A DNA stretch of 20,171 nucleotides from Bacteroidota bacterium. Lineage in GTDB: Bacteria; Bacteroidota; Ignavibacteria; Ignavibacteriales; Ignavibacteriaceae. Where the stretch lies: assembly GCA_021778375.1 (NCBI GenBank), contig JAJYCM010000021.1, forward strand, positions 1 through 20,171, written 5' to 3'. The notes beneath the pieces were generated by a model that saw only the letters and a program-made list of their open reading frames with translations, was not told the DNA's origin and ran no database searches. Within the stretch, counting starts at the first letter, position 1. The number at the start of each line of letters is the position of its first letter. Positions 6,622 through 14,454 of the stretch are shown here, piece after piece. The position numbers and the translations under genes are program-made.

Positions 6622-9600
6622 ATGGAGAATAAATTGCAAGACGTGTACCGGATACTTTTTATAGAAGACAATAAAAATGATTATGAACTGACTATTAGAG
6701 AAATAAGAAACTCTTCCATCAAGTTCTTAGAAAGACTTGTGCAAACAAAAAGTGATTACGTTGCGTCTTTACAAGAATTTAATCCAGATTTAATAATATC
6801 CGATTACCTACTACCCAACTTTACTGGCATGGAAGCATTAAAAATTAGGAATAAAATTGATATAGAGATTCCTTTCATAATTTTAACAGGCTCAATGAAC
6901 GAGGAAACGGCTGTTGATTGTATGAAAGAGGGGGCAAATGACTATGTAATTAAAGATCATATTGCACGACTTGTCCCAGCTATTTCCTCTGTATTAGAGC
7001 GAAACAGAATAAACAAAGAAAAGGATGAAATTGAAAGCGCTCTAAGAATTAGTGAATCGCATTATCGGGAGCTTGTTGAACAGGCAGTTATAGGAATTTT
7101 TAATACGGACTCAAAAGGCAAAATTTTATTTACTAATGAGAAAGCCTGCCAACTGCTTAGATATTCAAGAGAAGAATTACTGAAACTAAATATCAAAGAT
7201 ACTTACCCAACCGGCTCCGACTATTACCCGGAAAAGCAATATGCAAATTTAGAGAATGGTTATCCACTCAATTTTGAAAGGTTAATTAAACGAAAAGACG
7301 GAACTTTATTTCCAATTGAAGTCAATGTAAAATTAATGAGTGACGGAAATGTCTTGGGTATTATACACGACATTACAGAAAGAGTTGAAACATTAAAAGC
7401 ATTTAGAGAAATCGAGGAGCGATTCCGCATAGCCTTTGATAATGCGGTAATTGGAAACGCAATAACAAGTCTTGATGGTAAGTTTTTGAAAGTTAACCGT
7501 GCATACTGTAACATGTTGGGCTATACTGAAAATGAACTTATTAAACTTGATATGATCACGATTACTCATCCAGACGATATACAAAAAAGTTTTGATTTCT
7601 CCTCTAAGCTATTTAATGGAGAGGAAGACTCGGTTCAATTTGAGAAACGATATATCTCAAAGGAATGTAAAGTAATTTGGGCTTTTCTTGGAATAATAGT
7701 TCACAGAGATGGCAATGGTAAACCACTTTATTATATATCACATATTCAGGATATAACCGAGAAGAAAATAGCTGAAAATTCTTTGCGAGAAAGCGAAACC
7801 CGTTTCCGTTCTTTGGCAGAGACAACAGCATCGGGAATATTCATCTACCGAGAAGATGGATTTTTATATGTAAATCCTTACGCAGTTAAGATGTCGGAAT
7901 ATTCGGAAGAAGAATTTTTAACGATGCGAATCGGAGATTTAATTCACCCCGATTTTAAGGATGAAGTAATTAAACGAAGCAAAGAACAGCAGATAGGATC
8001 ATCAGTTCCCACGAGATATGAATTTAAGATACTGACTAAAAAAGGGAAGGAGCTATGGCTCGACTATACAGCAAGTACAATTAAATACCAGGGCAAGCCG
8101 GCAGTAATCGGTACCGCATTTGATATAACAACACGAAAAATAGCGGAAGAAAGTTTAAGGGAGAGTGAAAGTCTTTTCCGCACATTGACAGAGACAACAA
8201 CCACCGGAATTTTTATTTACCAAGATGAGAACTTTATAGAAGTAAATAATGCCACGCTATTAATGTGCGGTTATTCGAGAGAAGAATTTTTAAGTAAGAA
8301 AATTTGGGAAATAGTTCATCCTGATTACAGAGAGATGATTATAAGTCGAACAATGGACAGTATGAATGGGATCCCTTTTCCTTCCAGATATGAGTTCAAA
8401 ATCATAACGAAAGAGGGGAAAGAATTATGGGTAGATTTTACTGCAGGCACAATAAAATACAAAGGGAAAGTTGCAATAATCGGAACCGTGTTTAATATAA
8501 CTGATAGGAAAAATGCTATTTACGAGTTAAGAAAATTACTTCGAGCAATTGAGCAAAGCCCTAACACAGTAATAATCACGGACTTAAATGGCAATATTGA
8601 ATATGTTAATCCAAAATTCACAGAAGTTACCGGCTATTCCTTTGCTGAAGTGAAAGGAAAAAACCCAAGAATTATCCAGTCGGGTTTAACTCCAGCGTCA
8701 ACTTATCGGGAGATGTGGGACGCCATCATCTCTGGGAATGAATGGCGGGGAGAAATCCTTAACAGAAAAAAAAATGGTGAACTTTATTGGGAATCAATTA
8801 TGATTTCTTCGATTTTAGATGCTGAAGGAAAAATAACAAATTTTCTTGCGGTAAAAGAAGATATAACAGAAAAGAAGAAATCAGAGGTTAAAATTGTCGA
8901 ATCGGAAGCACAGTTCAGATCGGTGTGGGAAAATTCAATTGATGCCCTAAGGTTAACAGATGGAAGCAGCATAATTCTGGAAGTTAACCAGGCATACTGC
9001 AAATTAGTCGGCAAGACCAAAAAAGAATTAGAAGGCAAAACTTATGATATTGTATACTCCGATTCTGACCCTCATTTAGTATCAAAATTTAAGGAAGATT
9101 TTAAGACTCGGAACATAAGACTGAATTATGAGAATGAAGTTACCTATTGGGACGGAAGAAAAATTTGGTTGGAAATATCGAATTCTTTTATTGATATAGA
9201 AAATCAACCTACAAAACTGCTTTCAATATTTAGGAAAATAACAGAGCGCAAAGAAGCAGAAAAACAACTAATATCTGCTAAAGATAAAGCTGAGGAAATA
9301 AGCAGGCTTAAATCAAACTTCCTTGCTAATATGAGCCACGAACTACGTACTCCGATGATCGGTATTTTAGGTTTTGCAGAAATTTTAAAAGAAGAGTTGG
9401 GAAACCCTGAGCAGAAAGAGATGATAGAGATTATTCATTCAGGCGGAGAGAGGTTACTTCAGACACTTAACCAACTTCTTGATTTATCACGTATAGAATC
9501 TAATAAGCTCGATCTTAATTTAACTCACGTTAATTTGAGGGAAATGGTATCTGAGCTTATTAAAAGTTATGATAGCGCTGCATTAAAGAAAAATCTTTAT

Positions 9601-10434
9601 CTAAGACAGAATATCTTAAAGGAAAATATTTTTATTAAAATTGACGAAAGAATCTTCACACAGATTTTTAACAACCTTCTTAACAATGCAATTAAATTTA
9701 CTAAAGCGGGAGGAATAAAAGTAGAAATTGACGAAGAAACGAAATCAGAAAAAACGTGGGCGGTTCTAAGATTTATTGATACTGGTATAGGCATTTCCGA
9801 AGAGAGCATCAATCTTATCTTTGAAGAATTTCGTCAGGCGAGCGAAGGTATAAGCAGAAATTACGAGGGCACGGGTCTTGGTCTCACTATAACTAAAAAG
9901 TCTGTGGAACTTATGGAGGGCACTATTTCCGTAAAAAGCGAGGAAGGAATTGGCTCAACTTTTACTATCCGTTTCCCATCTTATAAAGAAGAGATCGCTC
10001 AGAAAAAGACGGAGAGTAACGTAAAGCCCGAGAATGGAAATATTATTTCGGTTTTTGCAAAAAAAGCAAAAATTCTTTTCGTGGAAAATGATATGGCAAG
10101 CAGAGAGTTTGTTAAACTCTCGTTAAAAAAACTTTATGAAATTGATATGGCTGAAGATGGAGAAACAGCGCTTCAAAAAGTTAAAGATAATTTCTATGAT
10201 ATTATTTTAATGGATATAGGATTGGGGCGCGGCATGGATGGAATTGAAGCGTCAAAAGAAATAAGAAAGTTTGAGATTTACCAAGATGTTCCGATCATTG
10301 CCATTACCGCATTTGCAATGAAAGGAGACAAAGACAGAATTCTTTCACAAGGTTTAACCGACTATATCTCCAAACCATTTGGTAGACAAGATTTGATCGA
10401 CATTGTTGATAAATATCTTGCGATTGATGAATAA
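6622..10434 (+). CDS. Soluble hybrid histidine kinase: REC - six PAS - HisKA - HATPase - REC
   Basis: The protein is a 1270-residue cytoplasmic sensor kinase without membrane segments. An N-terminal receiver (about 10-125; Glu15/Asp16, Asp61 acceptor, Lys111) is followed by six PAS domains near 145-255, 268-380, 394-506, 518-630, 639-751 and 764-876, each mostly closed by a DITE(R/K)K-type PAC end. The HisKA box FLANMSHELRTP puts the phosphohistidine at His906. The ATPase domain shows N-box NNLLNNAIKF, DTGIGI (1053) and GTGLGL (1083). The C-terminal receiver (1150-1266) has Asp1198 and Lys1251. PAS3 and PAS4 are near duplicates. PAS5 has GKNPRIIQSG, a LOV-like stretch with Pro where photoactive LOV domains have Cys, so it is not a flavin-adduct photoreceptor. 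A TTG at 6601 would add seven residues, but ATG 6622 is preferred. The signal sensed is unknown. A receiver-only gene follows 88 bases later. Confidence 0.93.
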   Translation: MENKLQDVYRILFIEDNKNDYELTIREIRNSSIKFLERLVQTKSDYVASLQEFNPDLIISDYLLPNFTGMEALKIRNKIDIEIPFIILTGSMNEETAVDCMKEGANDYVIKDHIARLVPAISSVLERNRINKEKDEIESALRISESHYRELVEQAVIGIFNTDSKGKILFTNEKACQLLRYSREELLKLNIKDTYPTGSDYYPEKQYANLENGYPLNFERLIKRKDGTLFPIEVNVKLMSDGNVLGIIHDITERVETLKAFREIEERFRIAFDNAVIGNAITSLDGKFLKVNRAYCNMLGYTENELIKLDMITITHPDDIQKSFDFSSKLFNGEEDSVQFEKRYISKECKVIWAFLGIIVHRDGNGKPLYYISHIQDITEKKIAENSLRESETRFRSLAETTASGIFIYREDGFLYVNPYAVKMSEYSEEEFLTMRIGDLIHPDFKDEVIKRSKEQQIGSSVPTRYEFKILTKKGKELWLDYTASTIKYQGKPAVIGTAFDITTRKIAEESLRESESLFRTLTETTTTGIFIYQDENFIEVNNATLLMCGYSREEFLSKKIWEIVHPDYREMIISRTMDSMNGIPFPSRYEFKIITKEGKELWVDFTAGTIKYKGKVAIIGTVFNITDRKNAIYELRKLLRAIEQSPNTVIITDLNGNIEYVNPKFTEVTGYSFAEVKGKNPRIIQSGLTPASTYREMWDAIISGNEWRGEILNRKKNGELYWESIMISSILDAEGKITNFLAVKEDITEKKKSEVKIVESEAQFRSVWENSIDALRLTDGSSIILEVNQAYCKLVGKTKKELEGKTYDIVYSDSDPHLVSKFKEDFKTRNIRLNYENEVTYWDGRKIWLEISNSFIDIENQPTKLLSIFRKITERKEAEKQLISAKDKAEEISRLKSNFLANMSHELRTPMIGILGFAEILKEELGNPEQKEMIEIIHSGGERLLQTLNQLLDLSRIESNKLDLNLTHVNLREMVSELIKSYDSAALKKNLYLRQNILKENIFIKIDERIFTQIFNNLLNNAIKFTKAGGIKVEIDEETKSEKTWAVLRFIDTGIGISEESINLIFEEFRQASEGISRNYEGTGLGLTITKKSVELMEGTISVKSEEGIGSTFTIRFPSYKEEIAQKKTESNVKPENGNIISVFAKKAKILFVENDMASREFVKLSLKKLYEIDMAEDGETALQKVKDNFYDIILMDIGLGRGMDGIEASKEIRKFEIYQDVPIIAITAFAMKGDKDRILSQGLTDYISKPFGRQDLIDIVDKYLAIDE

Positions 10435-10522
10435 TTCTTCGCATATTTTTTTATTGCTTCACTTTAATAAAATGTTTTAGATTTGTATATAAGAATAAGT
10501 TGTTTTCATAACCTTAAGATAC

Positions 10523-10894
10523 ATGAGAAAAGTACTACTTGTTGAAGATGATGAGCCGACAAAAGATATCATCAAATATCTTTTAAAAAATATCTGCGAG
10601 CTTCAAACTACTAACCGGGGAGAAATAGCAATAGATTTGGCAAATGAAACCAAGTATTCACTAATTTTGATGGATATAAAATTGAATTTTGGAATGAACG
10701 GGATAAAGGCTACCCAAAACATTAGAAAAATAAAAGGTTATGAAAATGTTCCCATTATTGCCGTCACCGCTTACGCTATGAAGGGTGATGAGGAATATTT
10801 TCTTTCACAAGGATTATCTTATTACATAGCTAAACCATTTGACTTAAAAAAGTTTGTTTCCACAATTAGCAATTTTCTGTCTTTTGAAAACTGA
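10523..10894 (+). CDS. Stand-alone receiver-domain response regulator (CheY-like)
   Basis: This 123-residue protein is a single receiver domain with no output domain. The acidic pair Glu8/Asp9/Asp10, phosphoacceptor Asp51 (SLILMDIKL), Thr82 and Lys104 (YIAKPF) are all present, so it should accept phosphate. It resembles the C-terminal receiver of the preceding hybrid kinase through GMNGIKATQNIRK, NVPIIAVTAYAMKGD and LSQGLSYYIAKPF, indicating they arose by duplication. It probably receives phosphate from that kinase, or relays it to or from the kinase's receiver; the missing phosphotransfer (HPt) protein would have to be elsewhere. It starts 88 bases after the kinase stop, so it may share the transcript or have its own promoter. 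The ATG has only a weak ribosome site. Confidence 0.92.
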   Translation: MRKVLLVEDDEPTKDIIKYLLKNICELQTTNRGEIAIDLANETKYSLILMDIKLNFGMNGIKATQNIRKIKGYENVPIIAVTAYAMKGDEEYFLSQGLSYYIAKPFDLKKFVSTISNFLSFEN

Positions 10895-10983
10895 TTTCAA
10901 TTTAAAAATAAGGATGCCCTATGAGGAGCAAATATTTTATTATTGTTTCTAATATATGTTATTCTTAATTTTAATTTAATATT

Positions 10984-11421
10984 ATGAAAAAGAAAATATT
11001 CATATTAACCTTAGCAAGTCTTTTCTTTGCATCAACTACTGCTTTTCCATTGGTAATGCATTATTGCAGTATGAGCAAATCTATGATGAATAAGATGCCC
11101 GCTAAAAATCACTGCGACATGGACATGGTGAATTGCCCGCTTTCGTTGAATAGTAGCAGCAAAGATGGTATTTCTAATGCAGGTAATTATAGCCAGCCGG
11201 ATTGCTGCAGTATTAAAATAATTGATAATCATCTTAAAGATAATTATCTACTGATAAAAGATGCTAACAATTTTTCTTCGTCTATAATTACAATTAGTCA
11301 TGCTAGCCTCGAAAGTCTAGGGTATAATTTTTATCCGACTTTTTGCTACATGGATTATTTACCTCCTCCAAAAGCCGATCAAAATCATATATATTTAGAT
11401 AACTCCGTTCTACTGATCTAA
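10984..11421 (+). CDS. Secreted Cys/Met-rich protein of the HYC/CC/PP kind, probably metal-related
   Basis: This is a 145-residue exported protein with a signal peptide (MKKKIFILTLASLFFASTTA) and no lipobox. Right after the signal comes HYC (26-28), then a Met/His-rich stretch SMSKSMMNKMPAKNHCDMDM, a CC pair (74-75) and PPP (127-129) near the C terminus. The order HYC...CC...PP matches, as far as I recall, a named Bacteroidota family of small exported proteins of unknown function (HYC_CC_PP); I could not check this. Its position 226 bases before a CusCBA-type efflux operon, together with the thiol and thioether ligands, suggests periplasmic Cu(I) or Ag(I) binding; that is inference. It follows the receiver gene by 89 bases and ends at a strong hairpin, so it is probably not in the efflux operon itself. 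Confidence 0.75.
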   Translation: MKKKIFILTLASLFFASTTAFPLVMHYCSMSKSMMNKMPAKNHCDMDMVNCPLSLNSSSKDGISNAGNYSQPDCCSIKIIDNHLKDNYLLIKDANNFSSSIITISHASLESLGYNFYPTFCYMDYLPPPKADQNHIYLDNSVLLI

Positions 11422-11425
11422 TTCC

Positions 11426-11463
11426 TAGAATTTACTTTTCAAAATAAAAGTCCGGGAATTCTA
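11426..11463 (+). terminator. Hairpin after the HYC/CC/PP gene, probable terminator
   Basis: TAGAATT (11426-11432) pairs with AATTCTA (11457-11463), and ACTTTT (11434-11439) with AAAAGT (11446-11451). This gives a two-part stem around a 6-base loop, starting five bases after the stop codon. An alternative outer pairing is AATTCC (11420-11425) with GGAATT (11455-11460). No immediate T-run follows; the nearest (CTTTTTTAT) is about 15 bases on. It could equally be an mRNA-stabilising 3' hairpin. Confidence 0.5.
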
Positions 11464-11647
11464 ACATGCTTTCCCTACTTTTTTATCACAATATTTAATT
11501 GTATAAGCAATATCTTAAGTAACCTGATATTTCTACTGTCTGAAGACAGTTAAATGTTTTGATTATTACTAATATGAATTCAGATTATTCAATTCCCGCA
11601 CACGGGACAAGTTCAAAGAAAAATTAATTGTTAGCGGAGTTAACAAA
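11464..11647 (+). promoter_or_regulatory. Leader and promoter region of the tolC-cusB-cusA operon
   Basis: This gap must hold the efflux operon promoter. It contains a perfect hairpin ACTGTC-TGAA-GACAGT (11535-11550), the inverted pair TGAAT-n7-ATTCA (near 11575-11591), ATTATTCAATT (11584-11594) identical to part of the palindrome before the ArsR gene, and a small hairpin TCCCG-CACA-CGGGA (11594-11607). ATTGTTAGCGG (11627-11637) runs up to the GGAG ribosome site. The exact promoter was not resolved. Confidence 0.5.
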
Positions 11648-12922
11648 ATGAGAAAAATAGCAGTATTAAGTTTTATAATATTCTATGTAGTAGTAGGATA
11701 TGGGAAAGAGAAAATAAGTTCAACACTTGATAGTCTTGTAGTGGAAGCAATTCAAAATAATCCTCAACTTAAAGCAGCAAGAGATCAGACGCTTGCCGAA
11801 AAAACAAAAGTAAACCAGGTAACAGCTTGGGATCCGCCGCAAGTCGGAATTTCCTTCTATCAGACACCAATTCAATCCTTTCCGAACCCCCTGAGAAATA
11901 ACATGGAAACCGACTACTACGTTCAGCAGACGTTCCCATTTCCCGGTAAACTTGGAAATATGGGAGATGCAGCTTCGAGTAGCGCACTAATGTACAGAGA
12001 ACAATACAGCGCTCTGGAAAATAAGATCATAACAGATTTGAAATCTTCTTATTATGAACTTTATTTTGTAGAAAAGAAAATTCAGATTAATAAAGAAAAC
12101 CAGGAACTTTTAAAACAACTCAATGCTATTGCATTAAAACAGTATGAGGTCGGCATCGGTAAACAGGCAGATGTTCTAAGAGCACAAACTGAATTATCAA
12201 CATTGATCAACGACAGTGTTAACCTTCTCAAAGAAAAAAGAGACGTCGAAACAATGATTAATACAATCCTAAGCAGACCTGTGAATGCGCCCTTGCCGGA
12301 GATTGAAAATATTCAAGATACAATTCCGGAATGGACTTACGAACAGCTTGAGGAACTGGCTTATCAGAACAGACCCGAAGTAAAAGCTATGCAATATAAT
12401 ATTGAAATGAATAAATCGGAGTTAAAAGCCTCGAAGCTTCAATACTACCCTGATTTTATGGTTCAACTGATGTACAAAAATATGTCCAACACTGCAAATG
12501 ATTTTTGGTCTGCAATGGTCGGTGTAAATGTTCCGCTAGCTTTCTGGTCAAAAGATAAGTTTACCGGAAAAGTTCAGGAAAATGAAATTAACGTAAGCAC
12601 AGCTCAAGAACAGTTAAATGCAGTAAAAAATATGGTTGCAAGCGATGTGCAAAGTGCAATAATAAAAATTGAGACCAATAAAAATTTAATGGATCTTTAT
12701 AAAAACACTGTGATTCCACAGTCAGAACAAACGCTTCAATCTACCCTATCTGCTTACCAAACCGGAAAGACAGAATTCCTTATGTTTATTGACGCATATA
12801 AAATGGTATTATCTTCTAAGTTGAACTACTACATGGCAGAAATGAATTACATGCAAAGCCAGGCGCTGCTTGAACAGGCTGTAGGATTGAACATCAATAA
12901 AATAGAAGAAAGAATTAAATAA
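11648..12922 (+). CDS. TolC-family outer membrane efflux protein (CusC-like)
   Basis: This is the outer membrane channel of the tripartite metal efflux pump encoded with the next two genes. It is 424 residues long with a signal peptide (about 1-19). Two outer-efflux repeats are visible: YEVGIGKQADVLRAQTEL near 166-183 and YQTGKTEFLMFIDAYKMVL near 370-388, the canonical pseudo-repeat of TolC-like proteins. Long Gln/Asn/Lys-rich helices lie between them. There is no lipobox cysteine, unlike E. coli CusC, so it is probably anchored only by its barrel. GGAG lies about eight bases before the ATG. The gene is 20 bases from the adaptor gene, clearly in one operon. The family is secure; assignment to Cu/Ag rests on the pump. 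Confidence 0.9.
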   Translation: MRKIAVLSFIIFYVVVGYGKEKISSTLDSLVVEAIQNNPQLKAARDQTLAEKTKVNQVTAWDPPQVGISFYQTPIQSFPNPLRNNMETDYYVQQTFPFPGKLGNMGDAASSSALMYREQYSALENKIITDLKSSYYELYFVEKKIQINKENQELLKQLNAIALKQYEVGIGKQADVLRAQTELSTLINDSVNLLKEKRDVETMINTILSRPVNAPLPEIENIQDTIPEWTYEQLEELAYQNRPEVKAMQYNIEMNKSELKASKLQYYPDFMVQLMYKNMSNTANDFWSAMVGVNVPLAFWSKDKFTGKVQENEINVSTAQEQLNAVKNMVASDVQSAIIKIETNKNLMDLYKNTVIPQSEQTLQSTLSAYQTGKTEFLMFIDAYKMVLSSKLNYYMAEMNYMQSQALLEQAVGLNINKIEERIK

Positions 12923-12942
12923 AAGTTTAAGGAAAATTAGAA

Positions 12943-14412
12943 ATGAAAAAATTAATAATAACCGGCATTATAAGTTTAATTATCGGAGTTGGCGGAGGAT
13001 GGCTGATATTTCACAATCATACTTCCTCAAATTCTTCGGGAACGACAAGCGAAAGAAAAATTCTTTATTACAGATCGCCGATGAATCCTACCGTAACTTC
13101 CAAAGTCCCGATGAAAGATGAAATGGGAATGGATTACGTTCCTGTTTATGCAGATCAAAGCAGCTCAGGAGGGGAAAGAAAAATTGCATATTATAAATCC
13201 CCTATGGATTCAACATTAACCTCGCCAGTTCCGAAGAAAGATGAAATGGGAATGGATTATGTGCCGGTTTACACAGATAACGTTGGGTCAAATGAAATAC
13301 ATATTGATCCGGCAACCCAACAGAATATCGGAGTAACAACCGAAACAGTTGAAAAGATGAGATTATCTAGAACTATCAGAACGACTGCTAATATCACTTA
13401 CGACGAAACGAAGCTTTATACAATCTCAACAAAAATTATGGGTTATATTGAAAAACTTTACGTTGATTACACCGGTCAGCTAGTAAGAAAAGGCCAACCG
13501 CTTCTGGAAATCTACAGCCCTGACCTTGTAAGCACACAAGAAGAATATTTGCAAGCAATAAAATATAGAAATGAAATCTCCAAGAACGGTTCTTTAATTA
13601 GCCAAAAAGGAGCTGATCAATTAGTTGAAAGTGCAAAGCGAAGGCTGCTCTATTGGGATATTTCCGAAAAAGAAATAAATGCACTTGAAAAAAGAGGGAC
13701 GCCTAAAAAAACTATGACGATCTATTCTCCGGCAAACGGAATTGTTACCGATAAGATGATTATTAACGGACAGAATATCGAGCCGGGAATGGCGCTTTAC
13801 AAAATTGCCGACCTTTCAACTGTTTGGGGACTTGCCCAAATTTATCAATATGAACTCCCGTGGATTAAAGTTGGCGATAAAGTTGATTTGCAGTTATCCT
13901 ATATGCCCGGTAAAACTTTTCAAGGACGCATAACATACATTTACCCTTATCTTGATTCGGATTCTAAAACAGTTCAGGTAAGGATTGAAATTCACAACAC
14001 AAACAATTATGAATTTAAGCCCGGAATGTTTGCAGACGCAGCTATAAAGTCGCCTCTTATTCTTGAAACAGTGGCTGTTCCAAATCAAGCAATAATTCAT
14101 ACCGGGACAAGAGACGTTGCTATAATTGCATTGGGCAACGGCTACTTTAGACCAGTAAACGTTATACTCGGAGCGCGAGGAGAAGGAGGTTATGTCCAAA
14201 TCCTAAAAGGCATTCATGAAGGAGACAATATTGTTACATCTTCAGAATTCTTAATTGATTCAGAAAGTAACTTGAATGCAGCGTTAAATAATATGAAGCA
14301 GCCGGGCAGCGCAGATAAATCCGATACAACAAGTCAAAATAATTCCATACAAAATCAGCCTTCAAATAATGATATGAAAGGTATGGATATGTCTAATGAT
14401 AATAACAAATAA
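12943..14412 (+). CDS. cusB: CusB-like periplasmic adaptor with two tandem metal-binding motifs
   Basis: This is the membrane-fusion subunit linking pump and outer channel. It is 489 residues with one N-terminal membrane anchor (about 4-23). Two copies of a CusB-type heavy-metal-binding segment follow, near 39-71 (YYRSPMNPT ... DEMGMDYVPVY) and 79-111 (YYKSPMDST ... DEMGMDYVPVY). Each offers methionines (47, 57, 61, 63; 88, 102, 104) and no Cys or His. The body has the lipoyl-like half IMGYIEKLYVDYTGQLVRKG, a helical hairpin and a beta-barrel segment. The C-terminal tail is polar and Met-rich (NNDMKGMDMSNDNN). CusB methionines hand Cu(I) to the pump in E. coli, and the doubling may raise capacity; that is inference. 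An AAGGA site precedes the ATG. It sits between the tolC-like and cusA-like genes. Confidence 0.92.
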   Translation: MKKLIITGIISLIIGVGGGWLIFHNHTSSNSSGTTSERKILYYRSPMNPTVTSKVPMKDEMGMDYVPVYADQSSSGGERKIAYYKSPMDSTLTSPVPKKDEMGMDYVPVYTDNVGSNEIHIDPATQQNIGVTTETVEKMRLSRTIRTTANITYDETKLYTISTKIMGYIEKLYVDYTGQLVRKGQPLLEIYSPDLVSTQEEYLQAIKYRNEISKNGSLISQKGADQLVESAKRRLLYWDISEKEINALEKRGTPKKTMTIYSPANGIVTDKMIINGQNIEPGMALYKIADLSTVWGLAQIYQYELPWIKVGDKVDLQLSYMPGKTFQGRITYIYPYLDSDSKTVQVRIEIHNTNNYEFKPGMFADAAIKSPLILETVAVPNQAIIHTGTRDVAIIALGNGYFRPVNVILGARGEGGYVQILKGIHEGDNIVTSSEFLIDSESNLNAALNNMKQPGSADKSDTTSQNNSIQNQPSNNDMKGMDMSNDNNK

Positions 14413-14454
14413 AAAATCAGAAAACAGAATTAAGAATTTTTATCGGAGTTTTAG

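Noticed and set aside
8515..8875. PAS5 as a photoactive LOV domain
   Set aside because: The LOV-like stretch GKNPRIIQSG lacks the adduct-forming cysteine (Pro in its place), so it is treated as an ordinary PAS domain.
10921..10968. 15-codon frame with a nearby AGGA before the HYC/CC/PP gene
   Set aside because: Too short, no recognisable features, and it lies in an AT-rich leader where such frames arise by chance.
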